Below are positions 26,036 to 35,040 of a DNA stretch of 64,000 nt, piece by piece. Below the pieces are notes generated by a model that worked only from the letters and a program-made list of their open reading frames with translations, was not told where the DNA came from and did not search any database. This stretch comes from Providencia rettgeri (GTDB taxonomy: Bacteria; Pseudomonadota; Gammaproteobacteria; Enterobacterales; Enterobacteriaceae), in NCBI RefSeq assembly GCF_001874625.1, contig NZ_CP017671.1, positions 186,001 to 250,000 on the forward strand, given 5' to 3'. Position 1 is the first letter of the stretch; each line of letters begins with the position of its first letter. Made by a program: the position numbers and the translations under genes.

Positions 26036-26962
26036 ATGTTGAAAATTCGGCGAGTCAGTCAGCGAGAAAGGCAGTTAAAAACTTGGCAGCAACAATACCA
26101 AGTCGAGGTGGTTACCCACGGTACACATTCACAGCAGCGTTATTTCAATGTGTGTTTACAGAAGGAAATGCAACAGGTGAATGTGTTGACGCATGTTGAG
26201 GATTGGTGCCGGTATCGCTGGCCTGACTTGGCACATTATGCATGGAGTTCATTAAGTAGCCAAATGCTCTGTGACATTTTTGCTTTCGAAAATAAGGACA
26301 AATGCTTTTTTGATAGCCAGTTTAATTACCAATCGGTTGAAGTTATTGATGGTAACGCGATTAACCAGTTTAGTTTGTCTGTGAAAGAAAAGCATCTTGG
26401 AAAGGCTTTTCTTTGTGCTCCAATTGACGGTTTGGCAGTACGTGAGCAAGCAAATGGTGGTTTGGAAAACCTCTCACTCCTCGCTGATTGGGTGTTAGGG
26501 GGCAGTTATATTAGCCTCTCATTACTGCGTTCATTAGCACTGGGAGACGCACTTTATATTCAGCAACTACAGTTGCACATGTTGGTCGCTGGGCGTGTAT
26601 TTGCTCGGTTCCAAAAACAAGAAGAAGGCTTATTTATGATTGAAGAAATATTATTACAAGAAGACGGTACAGATACCCAACCGACAGAAGAATATCAAGA
26701 TGAAATTGAACGCCCATTTAATTTAGCAGATATGAATGTCAAACTTACATTTGTATTAGGTCATAGTGATATTGCGGTTACTGAGCTTAATAATATCCAA
26801 CCAGGTTCTATTTTTTCTATTGGGGAAAATAAAGAACGCGAAGTTAAAGTCTATGCAAATAAGCAACTCGTTGCTGAAGGTGAGCTTATTTACTTAGGTG
26901 ATGATAGTGAATTAGGTTTGGAAATCACTCGCATAATTAGCCTAGGTGACTCAAGGGTTTAA
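26036..26962 (+). CDS. spaO: T3SS C-ring/sorting platform protein SpaO (SctQ)
   Basis: 308-residue pod protein of the sorting platform, with two SPOA domains: SPOA1 near residues 150-210 and SPOA2 at the C-terminus (VKLTFVLGHSDIAVTELN...QPGSIFSIGE...VKVYANKQLVAEGELI). It binds OrgA and OrgB and gathers substrates. An in-frame internal start at 26636 is described separately. The N-terminal half is divergent, as in all family members. Confidence 0.92.
   Translation: MLKIRRVSQRERQLKTWQQQYQVEVVTHGTHSQQRYFNVCLQKEMQQVNVLTHVEDWCRYRWPDLAHYAWSSLSSQMLCDIFAFENKDKCFFDSQFNYQSVEVIDGNAINQFSLSVKEKHLGKAFLCAPIDGLAVREQANGGLENLSLLADWVLGGSYISLSLLRSLALGDALYIQQLQLHMLVAGRVFARFQKQEEGLFMIEEILLQEDGTDTQPTEEYQDEIERPFNLADMNVKLTFVLGHSDIAVTELNNIQPGSIFSIGENKEREVKVYANKQLVAEGELIYLGDDSELGLEITRIISLGDSRV
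26636..26962 (+). CDS. Internal translation product SpaO-C (SctQ-C)
   Basis: Met201 of spaO (ATG 26636) has AAGG at 26625-26628 with 7-nt spacing and is in frame, giving a 108-residue protein that holds the whole SPOA2 domain. In Salmonella, Yersinia and Shigella the same gene makes a short C-terminal form from an internal start (near codon 203 in SpaO). The near identical position supports a conserved isoform. Confidence 0.65.
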   Translation: MIEEILLQEDGTDTQPTEEYQDEIERPFNLADMNVKLTFVLGHSDIAVTELNNIQPGSIFSIGENKEREVKVYANKQLVAEGELIYLGDDSELGLEITRIISLGDSRV

Positions 26963-26963
26963 T

Positions 26964-27629
26964 ATGCCAACGGTACCACAAGAAATCCCTTTATTAGCAT
27001 TAGTTGCATTTTCAACATTATTACCCTTTATTATTGCCGCAGGAACGTGCTATTTAAAAATATCGATTGTATTAATTATGGTTCGTAATGCAATGGGTGT
27101 ACAGCAAGTTCCTTCGACCATGGTATTGAATGCAATTGCTCTATTATTATCTCTATTTGTGATGATGCCAGTATTGCAGGACGTGAATAACTATATGCGC
27201 CAAGAAAGCGTCGACTTTAGTAATGTTGAATCGATTGATAACTTTGTTGATGACGGGCTAGGACGCTATAAAACGTATTTGCAAAAGTATTCTGACCCAC
27301 AATTAGTGACTTTTTTCGAATCCCTTCAACAGGGGCGTACTGAAGACGAAATTAGTAAAGCAGAAGCCGAACCAACATTATTTTCATTATTACCTGCTTA
27401 TGCGTTAAGTGAAATTAAATCTGCATTTGAAATTGGCTTCTATGTGTACTTACCATTTGTTGTTATCGACTTAGTTATTTCCAGCATTCTATTAGCATTG
27501 GGAATGATGATGATGAGCCCTGTAACTATTTCAGTTCCTGTGAAATTAATTTTGTTTGTTGCTATTGACGGATGGACGTTAATTTCCAAAGGGTTGGTAA
27601 TGCAATATTTTGAACTTGCACAGCATTGA
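26964..27629 (+). CDS. spaP: T3SS export apparatus protein SpaP (SctR)
   Basis: 221-residue FliP-family membrane protein, five copies of which start the export gate. It has an N-terminal hydrophobic segment, then TCYLKISIVLIMVRNAMGVQ (the family signature) and a C-terminal pair of membrane helices (YVYLPFVVIDLVISSILLAL and MMMSPVTISVPVKLILFV). Start ATG 26964 lies one base after the spaO stop with AGGG upstream. Confidence 0.96.
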   Translation: MPTVPQEIPLLALVAFSTLLPFIIAAGTCYLKISIVLIMVRNAMGVQQVPSTMVLNAIALLLSLFVMMPVLQDVNNYMRQESVDFSNVESIDNFVDDGLGRYKTYLQKYSDPQLVTFFESLQQGRTEDEISKAEAEPTLFSLLPAYALSEIKSAFEIGFYVYLPFVVIDLVISSILLALGMMMMSPVTISVPVKLILFVAIDGWTLISKGLVMQYFELAQH

Positions 27630-27643
27630 CGTGGGATATTGAT

Positions 27644-27913
27644 ATGGATGAAATTGTATATATCAGTAATAAAGCAATGTTATTAATTGTTGTTTTATCA
27701 GCAATCCCTGTCATTGTTGCGACGGTTGTCGGGTTATTAGTAGGGTTAATACAAACCGTGACCCAACTGCAAGAACAAACGCTACCTTTTGGCGTTAAGC
27801 TATTAGCTGTATTTGGTTCGTTATTTATGATCTCCGGGTGGTTAGCCGATAAGGTAATAAATTATACAATAGAGGCAATTACCATTGCGATTCCTGCGGT
27901 AGGGTTACTCTAA
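27644..27913 (+). CDS. spaQ: T3SS export apparatus protein SpaQ (SctS)
   Basis: 89-residue FliQ-family protein with two membrane helices joined by the conserved loop IQTVTQLQEQTLPFG. Four copies form part of the helical export gate. The first ATG with the family-typical N-terminus MDEIVYISNKAM is at 27644; an earlier TTG at 27626 would overlap spaP and add six residues not found in relatives. Confidence 0.95.
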   Translation: MDEIVYISNKAMLLIVVLSAIPVIVATVVGLLVGLIQTVTQLQEQTLPFGVKLLAVFGSLFMISGWLADKVINYTIEAITIAIPAVGLL

Positions 27914-28707
27914 TGAGCCAAGAGTTAGTTTCGCTGGCATCATATTTGTTTTTTTTGTTTCAGCAAGAACTCATAAAACTAGCATTAGCATGGTTACGAA
28001 TAGCGCCCGTGATGTTCTTTTTGCCTTTTTTTAGCAATAAGCTATTAAATGGAGGGGTCATCAAAAACTGTGTAGTTATGTATATTGCATTGGGGTTATG
28101 GCCATTTTTTGCAGGGGCAAATATTCAATGGGATCAAACAAATTTAGCTGAAATTTTTTTATATGAAATCGTAGTCGGTTTAATATTGGCTTTCATCTTA
28201 GGTTTACCTTTTATGATCGCAAGTGTGATTGGTGAGCTAATTGACACTCAGCGTGGTGAAACCATTAGCAGTATTGTTGACCCTGCAAGTGGGACGGAAG
28301 CGTCTGAACTTGCTGTTTTCTTGAGTTACATTGTTTGTATGGTATTTTTAGCGCAAGGAGGGATGTATCAACTTTCTGTAATTTTTGCACAAAGTTATCA
28401 TTTGCTGCCATTGGGGCAAGGGTTTTCCTCTTTTAATAGTCTGCCTCTGGGGGAATGGTTGAATAACATGGTATTAAAAGGTGTTATTTTAGCTGCGCCG
28501 ATTATTGTAACTTTATTTATTACAGAGGTTGCACTAGGTTTATACTCCCGCTTTTGTCCTCAATTAAATGCGTTTTCATTATCATTGGCAATAAAATCAA
28601 TAATTGCATTTATTGTATTCTTACTTTATTTTCAAAATGAAGTGCCAGATATATTAGTAAATATGATTTCATTGTCACCATTACAAAGTGTTTTTCTTGC
28701 TGATTAA
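27913..28707 (+). CDS. spaR: T3SS export apparatus protein SpaR (SctT)
   Basis: 264-residue FliR-family membrane protein with about six hydrophobic helices; conserved loops are LAWLRIAPVMFFLPFF and GELIDTQRGETISSIVDPAS. Single copy in the export gate, where it closes the SctR5-SctT ring. It starts inside the spaQ stop (TAATG), so translation is coupled. Confidence 0.96.
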   Translation: MSQELVSLASYLFFLFQQELIKLALAWLRIAPVMFFLPFFSNKLLNGGVIKNCVVMYIALGLWPFFAGANIQWDQTNLAEIFLYEIVVGLILAFILGLPFMIASVIGELIDTQRGETISSIVDPASGTEASELAVFLSYIVCMVFLAQGGMYQLSVIFAQSYHLLPLGQGFSSFNSLPLGEWLNNMVLKGVILAAPIIVTLFITEVALGLYSRFCPQLNAFSLSLAIKSIIAFIVFLLYFQNEVPDILVNMISLSPLQSVFLAD

Positions 28708-28740
28708 TTTTAATTAGGCTAAGAACTATGGTGAAAAATT

Positions 28741-29823
28741 ATGGCAGAGAAAACAGAGAAGCCTACTGACAAAAAAATTAAAGACTCCGCTAAAAAAGGG
28801 CAAAGTTATAAAAGTAAAGATTCAGTAGCAGCGATTGTATTAGTCGTAAGTGCTTTTGTATTCGATGGAATGACAAGTTTAGAAGACTTGGCATTTTTAA
28901 TGAGGAAAATACTACAATCACCGTCGAATATTAATATCGATACTTTACTCTGGGAGTTTTTTGTTATTTTTATTGGTGTTTTATTACCTATTTTACTAGC
29001 ATGTTTTTTAGCGGGAACAATAATTTCATTATTACAAAGCCGTTTTAGGCTCGCAACAGAAGCAATAAAGCTTGATTTTACTAAATTAAATCCTATCGCG
29101 GGCTTAAAAAAAATATTTTCTTTGAACTCACTAAAAGAACTGATCAAAGCATTTTTATATTTAATTGTATTTATTGTATCTGCAGTGGTCTTTTTTTATC
29201 TTTGGCGGCACGATATTTTTATGCTTTATCGTACTGTCATCGATGGGATGATCCATCAATGGGCAAGCTTATCGACTACATTTATTGTGGTATTTTTGTC
29301 TGTTGCATTGTTGATTATTTTAGTGGATATGATCACTGAGTTTTTCTTATTTATTAAAAACTTAAAGATGGAAAAACAAGAGGTTAAAAAAGAGTATAAA
29401 GATAACGAAGGGGACCCTCATATTAAAAGTGCACGTAGAGGGTTGCATCAAGAGTTGTTATCAGAAGAAGTTAAATCTAATGTCCGTAATTCGACATTTG
29501 TTATGGCCAACCCCACTCATATTGCAATGTTAATTTATTATGATTCAGATATTGCTCCATTACCCTTTTTACTGTCAAAAAGTCGAGGTATGCAAGCTAA
29601 AGCTATTATTAAATATGCTGAGCAACAAGGTGTCCCAGTTGTTAGGGATATTCCTTTAGCAAGGAACATTTGGCGGTTATATAAGAAAGACAGTTTTATA
29701 GATGAAAATGGGTTAGAGGAAATCATGCAAATTATATCTTGGTTAATTAGGGTCGAATTAGTGAAAATGGGAATAGATGTGGATGAAGCTTTGAATGAAT
29801 TAATGGGGAAGGAAAGACATTGA
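28741..29823 (+). CDS. spaS: T3SS substrate-switch protein SpaS (SctU)
   Basis: 360-residue FlhB-family membrane protein that controls the change of substrate class. It has four N-terminal membrane helices after a basic start (MAEKTEKPTDKKIKDSAKKG) and a cytoplasmic domain with the self-cleavage motif NPTH at residues 257-260, intact here. The last gene of inv-spa; 133 nt separate it from sicA. Confidence 0.96.
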   Translation: MAEKTEKPTDKKIKDSAKKGQSYKSKDSVAAIVLVVSAFVFDGMTSLEDLAFLMRKILQSPSNINIDTLLWEFFVIFIGVLLPILLACFLAGTIISLLQSRFRLATEAIKLDFTKLNPIAGLKKIFSLNSLKELIKAFLYLIVFIVSAVVFFYLWRHDIFMLYRTVIDGMIHQWASLSTTFIVVFLSVALLIILVDMITEFFLFIKNLKMEKQEVKKEYKDNEGDPHIKSARRGLHQELLSEEVKSNVRNSTFVMANPTHIAMLIYYDSDIAPLPFLLSKSRGMQAKAIIKYAEQQGVPVVRDIPLARNIWRLYKKDSFIDENGLEEIMQIISWLIRVELVKMGIDVDEALNELMGKERH

Positions 29824-29900
29824 TTTATAATTTTCTCGAATGAAATTAAATAATTCATAGAATAAATCGTTTTTTTAAAGCCAAAAAAAATCTGATTAAT

Positions 29901-29928
29901 TATGATGCAAAAGTAAAAATGCATCATA
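29901..29928. promoter_or_regulatory. Inverted repeat upstream of sicA, candidate InvF-SicA site
   Basis: TATGATGCA and TGCATCATA form perfect 9-bp arms with a 10-nt spacer, 28 nt before the sicA start. In Salmonella InvF-SicA activates the sicA promoter. The match to InvF is inferred from position alone. Confidence 0.45.
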
Positions 29929-29956
29929 TATTCAATATTAATGCAAAGGTAAATAA

Positions 29957-30475
29957 ATGAATAATACCCAATATGAAGAATCACAAAATATTGATATGGA
30001 CGAATTGCTCGGAAATATCACAACAGCACTAATGGATGGTGCGACTTATAAAGATATCCATGGTATCCCACAAAGTACAATGGACGGTATCTATTCCTAT
30101 GCTTACGAATTTTATCAGCAAGGAAAATTAAAAGAGGCTGAAACTTTTTTCCGCTTTTTAAGTATTTATGATTTTTATAATACAGATTATGTCATGGGGC
30201 TTGCTGCAGTTTATCAATTAACGAAACGTTATGACAAGGCCACTGAATTGTATGCTTTAGCGTTTGTTCTTGCCAAAGACGACTACAGGCCGTTATTCCA
30301 TGCGGGGCAGTGTAATTTAATGATGAAGAAAAGTAGTGCGGCACTGCATTGCTTTGAAAGTGTATTGGAAAGCAGTACTGATGTTGATTTACAAAACAAA
30401 TCACAGGCTTATTTAACGGCATTAAAGAAAAATCTTGCAACAGTAGAGCCCAAGGACCCAAGCTCTAATACTTAA
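29957..30475 (+). CDS. sicA: T3SS translocator chaperone SicA (SycD/IpgC-like)
   Basis: 172-residue class II chaperone with tandem tetratricopeptide repeats (YAYEFYQQGKLKEAETFFRF; MGLAAVYQLTKRYDKATELY; PLFHAGQCNLMMKKSSAALH). It keeps the pore proteins SipB and SipC apart in the cytoplasm and, when they are released, acts as coactivator of InvF. First gene of the translocator operon; AAAGG before the start. Confidence 0.94.
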   Translation: MNNTQYEESQNIDMDELLGNITTALMDGATYKDIHGIPQSTMDGIYSYAYEFYQQGKLKEAETFFRFLSIYDFYNTDYVMGLAAVYQLTKRYDKATELYALAFVLAKDDYRPLFHAGQCNLMMKKSSAALHCFESVLESSTDVDLQNKSQAYLTALKKNLATVEPKDPSSNT

Positions 30476-30485
30476 GGATATAAAA

Positions 30486-32699
30486 ATGGTTGATATTTCA
30501 AATAGCGGAAATAGCGAACGAATAAAAAATATTCACACTTTTCTGAAGGGTGAGAACCCGTTAGCTTTGACGGAAGATATCACGAAATCAGTTCTAGTCT
30601 TAGAAGAAGCCTGCGGGGCATTAGCTTCAACAGAACAAATGAAACGTTCTCGTGCTGAAAATTCGCCACAATTAAATGCACCAAAAATGCGGGCGATGGC
30701 TAAAACAGCAAACCCGCAAGGGGCAAATTCGCCTCAGCAAGAAAAAAGCTTTAATGCAAAGTCGTTACTGATAGAAACTTTTTCAACAATACGCCAATTG
30801 TTGCACGAAGGGAATATTAGTGAGTTGAGTAACAAAATAAAGCTACTGAATGTAGAGTCTGAATCAATCAGAGAACAAGGTAATATCCTTTTAGATACTT
30901 TTAAGAAAAACACCGATGCATTGAGTCGCTTGCATGACCAATTTGAGGAGCAGCAAAAAGAAGATAAAACACTGCGAGCGGAGTTAAATAGCTTAAACAG
31001 ACAATCTGATTCTTTACAAGAACAGTTCGAACAGGCTGGCCTTAAGCTACAAACTGCACAGGAACAATTAGCTGAAATCAATGAGTTAATTACCATACCT
31101 CCAGTCAACTCCACCGATGCAGAAGATATTGAAGCATTGAATAAATTGTCACAGGCAAAGCAATCTTTAACTCAGACAATTGAAGGGTTAACCAGCCAAA
31201 GCAATAAATTATTAGCAGATAAGCAACAGTTAAACCAATCAATAGCCACGCTAAATCACCAAATCAACCTATTAAATATTCAAGTACTGGCAACAGCTGA
31301 GTCGGTAACAAAACAGGCGGAAATTGCACAGGAAGATAGCCATAAGCTAAACCAGTTCTTTGAAAATGCGCCCCGCAGACCTGACATTGATGGTGATAAA
31401 TGGGAGAACACGTTAGCACTTTTAACCATGCTAACGGCCCAGCTTAAAAAAGCGATGAACGAAGACTCTATTCGTAGCATGAAAGAGCAAGAAGAGGTCA
31501 TGATGAAAATCAATGAAGCCTCTCGGAAAGACTCAGAGAAAAAAGCCAAAGAGGCCGCGGAAGCTGAACGTAAAGCGGCAGAATCAAATAAAGCCGCTTC
31601 TTGTGCGAGTAAAATTTTCAGTTATGTCTTATTGGCTGTTTCAGTGATTGCTACGGTGGCAACTTTTGGTGCTGCTGCACCGTTGACGCTTGCTATTGCC
31701 GCCATTGGGATTGCGATGTCAGTTGCAGATATTGTTCTGGAGGAAACGGGACATGGCAGCTTAATGCAAATGCTGGCAACTGAAATTTCTTCTGTAGTAA
31801 CCGATATGCTGATTGAGTTTGGTGTTGATAAAGATAAAGCGCAGCAGATCGGCAGCATTGTTGGAATGATTGTTGCCGCGGTAGCGTTCTTAGCTGTCTC
31901 ATTAATTTCAATGGGGTCGATGATAAAAAACATTGTTAACACAGTGAAAAGTGCCGCTAAATTATTAATGAAAAACGTGGGGACATTGCTAAAAAATACT
32001 ATTAAAGCAATGCCTAAAAACCTAACGAATGCATTAGGGAATATTGCAAATAATACTGCCAAAGTAAGTGATTCAGTTGCTGATAGCGCAGACAGTATGG
32101 TGAAACTATCTAAGTTGGCTAAGTTATCGGATAAGTTTGATGAGGCAAAACATGTCACCAAAGCGATTAGCCAAGTGGTGGCTAAAGCTGAGAAATCCTC
32201 AGACTTAGTCTCCATTGGTGGGCAAATGGTAAAAGTGAGTGATTCTGTTGCGGATGGTGCAGGTAGCGTTGCGAAATTAAGCAAACTCACTAAGTTAGCT
32301 GACAAAGTTGATGATGTGAAAGATACGGTAAAAACTGTTGAAAAAACAATAGATAAAGCCCAAAAAATCGAGAAAGTGAAGAATCAAAGTGTGGCGATGG
32401 CAAAAGTGGAAGTCGTAGCAAAAGGCTCGGGTGCTGCGCTAACCGTAGCCAGTGCAGCAACAACAGGAGGACTCAATTTACATGCAGCATCTATGGGGGA
32501 AAAAATGAAGGAGATGCTTGCAGGGATGATGCTAAACAATGCGGCGATAGAAGCCATTACTGAGTTGCTAAATCAGTTAATTAAAGCCATGTCAAAGAAT
32601 TATGAACAGTTTGATGAAATGTTCACAACCATGCTTAACGGTCTTCAGCAATCTAGCCAAAACAAAGTCGATATGATGAAAACAGCGCGTTATGCGTAA
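30486..32699 (+). CDS. sipB: T3SS pore translocator SipB (IpaB-like, SctE)
   Basis: 737-residue secreted translocator that inserts in the host membrane. The N-terminal third has a long coiled coil (about 80-285), and the middle has two hydrophobic segments, about 376-412 (YVLLAVSVIATVATFGAAAP) and about 455-478 (IVGMIVAAVAFLAVSLISMG). The rest is amphipathic and contains a repeated motif (KVSDSVADSADSMVKLSKLA, found again as KVSDSVADGAGSVAKLSKLT about 60 residues later). Longer than Salmonella SipB (593), partly because of that duplication. It sits right after its chaperone. Confidence 0.92.
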   Translation: MVDISNSGNSERIKNIHTFLKGENPLALTEDITKSVLVLEEACGALASTEQMKRSRAENSPQLNAPKMRAMAKTANPQGANSPQQEKSFNAKSLLIETFSTIRQLLHEGNISELSNKIKLLNVESESIREQGNILLDTFKKNTDALSRLHDQFEEQQKEDKTLRAELNSLNRQSDSLQEQFEQAGLKLQTAQEQLAEINELITIPPVNSTDAEDIEALNKLSQAKQSLTQTIEGLTSQSNKLLADKQQLNQSIATLNHQINLLNIQVLATAESVTKQAEIAQEDSHKLNQFFENAPRRPDIDGDKWENTLALLTMLTAQLKKAMNEDSIRSMKEQEEVMMKINEASRKDSEKKAKEAAEAERKAAESNKAASCASKIFSYVLLAVSVIATVATFGAAAPLTLAIAAIGIAMSVADIVLEETGHGSLMQMLATEISSVVTDMLIEFGVDKDKAQQIGSIVGMIVAAVAFLAVSLISMGSMIKNIVNTVKSAAKLLMKNVGTLLKNTIKAMPKNLTNALGNIANNTAKVSDSVADSADSMVKLSKLAKLSDKFDEAKHVTKAISQVVAKAEKSSDLVSIGGQMVKVSDSVADGAGSVAKLSKLTKLADKVDDVKDTVKTVEKTIDKAQKIEKVKNQSVAMAKVEVVAKGSGAALTVASAATTGGLNLHAASMGEKMKEMLAGMMLNNAAIEAITELLNQLIKAMSKNYEQFDEMFTTMLNGLQQSSQNKVDMMKTARYA

Positions 32700-32716
32700 A
32701 TTAAGGAGTAATTAAA

Positions 32717-33886
32717 ATGACAGCCATTACTATGCAACCAGCGATTTCAAATAAAACTATCTTCAATACTGGAGGAATAACTAACTCTAAAGAGATACCT
32801 ACATCAACGTTGGTAGGAGGAAGTCAGGAAATCAGCTTGTCTAATTTACCATCACTTATTGAGAATGAACTATCTGAAAAGCCAATATTAAATCTACCTG
32901 TAATTGGGCAGATGAAGCCAGAGCAATTAATATATGCGCTTTCAAGCCTTGATGTGCAAGAAATGGAAAATATTGAGCAGATCTCAAGCCTATTACAACC
33001 GAAAATTGCGAATGAATTGCAACGTATTTTTGAACAAGCAGAGCAAAAGGCAATTGGGCAAGTTGATTTAGCCAAGCCTCGTCAATTTCTTGGAATTATA
33101 AGTAGTGACATTATTGTAGAAATATCAAAACTTATTCGTAAAGTTGCCTCTGAGATAAAAATTTCTGACCGTCAAATAAGCACCGCTTTTAATGTGTTGA
33201 GTGGCAAAATGGTAGAAGCAGCAGCCGCATCCACAATTAAAGAAGGCAAAAAAATGATGGAAGGCGCTATTATCAATTTTAGTGTTTCTTTAGGCGTGAG
33301 TGGCGCAGGGGCAGCATTCCAAGCAAAATCGCTACATACCCAGAGTAAATCAATTAATACGAATTTAAAATCAGGTATTAACAATATCAATGCAGGTGAC
33401 AGGTTATCGCAGCTAAATGGTCAAGCATATGCATTAACGGGTAAAACCAATGGTGGAGCTGTGTTAAAAGGCAAGGATGGATTGTCTATTGAACTAACTG
33501 ATCAAGCCACAATGGGGCAAAAAGCATTAGTCGCTAAAAATGGTCAAGATGCCGCCAACAGTACGAAAGCTTATGGTCAAAATCAGCTTAACGAACACAA
33601 TAATATTGCTACTAAAGAGAGTATAAAGCGTGGTGTTGCAGAGCAAGGCGCTCGTTTATCCGATAGTGCGGGGAATATGGCGGCATCAACATCACAGGCA
33701 GAAGCAAAAGCCCAAAGTGCTAACGCGATGATAGAGCAAGACATTTCATCCGCTGCGCGTAAAGTGTCTGAAAATGCGGATAAAGCGATTAGTGAAAGTG
33801 GTGAATTGCTGAAGAAAATGAATGAGACGCTAAGAGATGTTCGCGATGGCAATATACGCACATTCCAAGCTGTGGTAAAAGGCTAA
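32717..33886 (+). CDS. sipC: T3SS translocator SipC (IpaC-like, SctB)
   Basis: 389-residue second pore subunit. The family core LIRKVASEIKISDRQISTAF and the following single hydrophobic region (AIINFSVSLGVSGAGAAF, about 178-200) match the IpaC/SipC family. In relatives the C-terminal part helps to nucleate actin; here it is rich in Ala, Ser and Lys and helical. Length is close to Salmonella SipC (409). Confidence 0.9.
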   Translation: MTAITMQPAISNKTIFNTGGITNSKEIPTSTLVGGSQEISLSNLPSLIENELSEKPILNLPVIGQMKPEQLIYALSSLDVQEMENIEQISSLLQPKIANELQRIFEQAEQKAIGQVDLAKPRQFLGIISSDIIVEISKLIRKVASEIKISDRQISTAFNVLSGKMVEAAAASTIKEGKKMMEGAIINFSVSLGVSGAGAAFQAKSLHTQSKSINTNLKSGINNINAGDRLSQLNGQAYALTGKTNGGAVLKGKDGLSIELTDQATMGQKALVAKNGQDAANSTKAYGQNQLNEHNNIATKESIKRGVAEQGARLSDSAGNMAASTSQAEAKAQSANAMIEQDISSAARKVSENADKAISESGELLKKMNETLRDVRDGNIRTFQAVVKG

Positions 33887-33898
33887 TAGGAGCTAATA

Positions 33899-34993
33899 AT
33901 GGAGGTAATATTCTCAACTGTATTAGCCAATTCTCAAGTTTCCTATGTTAAGCCTTTTGTAGAAATGGATTTCCCGCCTATTGGGTCGGGTATTCTTATT
34001 GACCCGAATGCCGATATTTACCAGCAAGTGGACAGTTATTTTCAACAGTTGGGTTATGAAGTACCAAGCCCTGCAGTGCGCACCCAAGTAGAATCAAACC
34101 AACTTGCTCAAATCACTGAGCAAGTAAAAACGTTATTGCGTGAGTTAAAAATATCGGGAGATAAGGCGTCGAGAGTACTATTAGGCTTAAACGAAGAGTT
34201 TGAACTTGAACCTAGTGGCGCAACGATGATGCGAAAGAAATCATCGAATACATTACCCCCGATTGACGATGGTAGAAAGCACATTGGTGCCATTAGTGGC
34301 ATGATTGATAATATTCATAAAGGTTACCAAAAAGAATTTGGTGAAATAATAAAAGCAACCACAAAATATATGCAAGGTGTGAATACGGCATTAGGTAAAA
34401 TACCCGAATATATTAAAGCAGGAGACAGTGGAAAGATAAAACTGCAAAGAACAGCTTTATTAAATAGGCTAGATGAGCTTTTTGAGCCTTATACCGACCA
34501 TAAAAAAGTAAGAGGAAATAAACCGTCAATTAAAGATTCTGATGCGGCAAACATTAAATACTATGAAGATTGGTCTAAGCCAGAAACTAGCGCCGAAAAA
34601 ATCTATGAAATCAAATATAGTGAGCCTGTTTTTGAATTTTGGAAAAAGAAACTGGACGGCCAGGGATTTAAAGTCGAAACAAGAGGTTCTGATGATAGTA
34701 AAGTTATTCGAATTTATCCAGACCTGAAGCCACTACGCGAAATTATGAAATCAATCTATGATATTGATTCTTCTGGTGATGGGTGGGCAAGTAAAGGCGT
34801 AAATTTGCTTGCACAGAGCGTACAAAGTATGCAAACAGCGATTGACGCACAAAAAAATGTGATTAATAACTCTGTTTCACGTTTATTAGAAACATTCCGT
34901 CAAGATAATAGCCACTTTGATACATTAACTCAGTTGCTAGTTCAATTAATAAAAGATTTAAACCAATATAATAGTGGTTTTATCAGTATGTGA
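33899..34993 (+). CDS. sipD: T3SS needle-tip protein SipD (IpaD-like, SctA)
   Basis: 364-residue hydrophilic tip protein that caps the needle and helps place the SipB-SipC pore. The N-terminal helices form the self-chaperoning bundle, and the central and C-terminal parts include the typical KYYEDW, FEFWKKKLDGQGFKVETRG and a long C-terminal helix (LLAQSVQSMQTAIDAQKNVI) used to contact the needle. AGGAG before the ATG. Its order after SipC is as in Salmonella. Confidence 0.93.
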   Translation: MEVIFSTVLANSQVSYVKPFVEMDFPPIGSGILIDPNADIYQQVDSYFQQLGYEVPSPAVRTQVESNQLAQITEQVKTLLRELKISGDKASRVLLGLNEEFELEPSGATMMRKKSSNTLPPIDDGRKHIGAISGMIDNIHKGYQKEFGEIIKATTKYMQGVNTALGKIPEYIKAGDSGKIKLQRTALLNRLDELFEPYTDHKKVRGNKPSIKDSDAANIKYYEDWSKPETSAEKIYEIKYSEPVFEFWKKKLDGQGFKVETRGSDDSKVIRIYPDLKPLREIMKSIYDIDSSGDGWASKGVNLLAQSVQSMQTAIDAQKNVINNSVSRLLETFRQDNSHFDTLTQLLVQLIKDLNQYNSGFISM

Positions 34994-35040
34994 TCTTTCT
35001 TGGTATAAATTAAAAATATTAATTATCATAAGGACTAACT

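Noticed and set aside
31622-32305. 227-residue minus-strand frame within sipB
   Set aside because: Mirror of the Ala/Lys-rich sipB coding sequence; no start signal.
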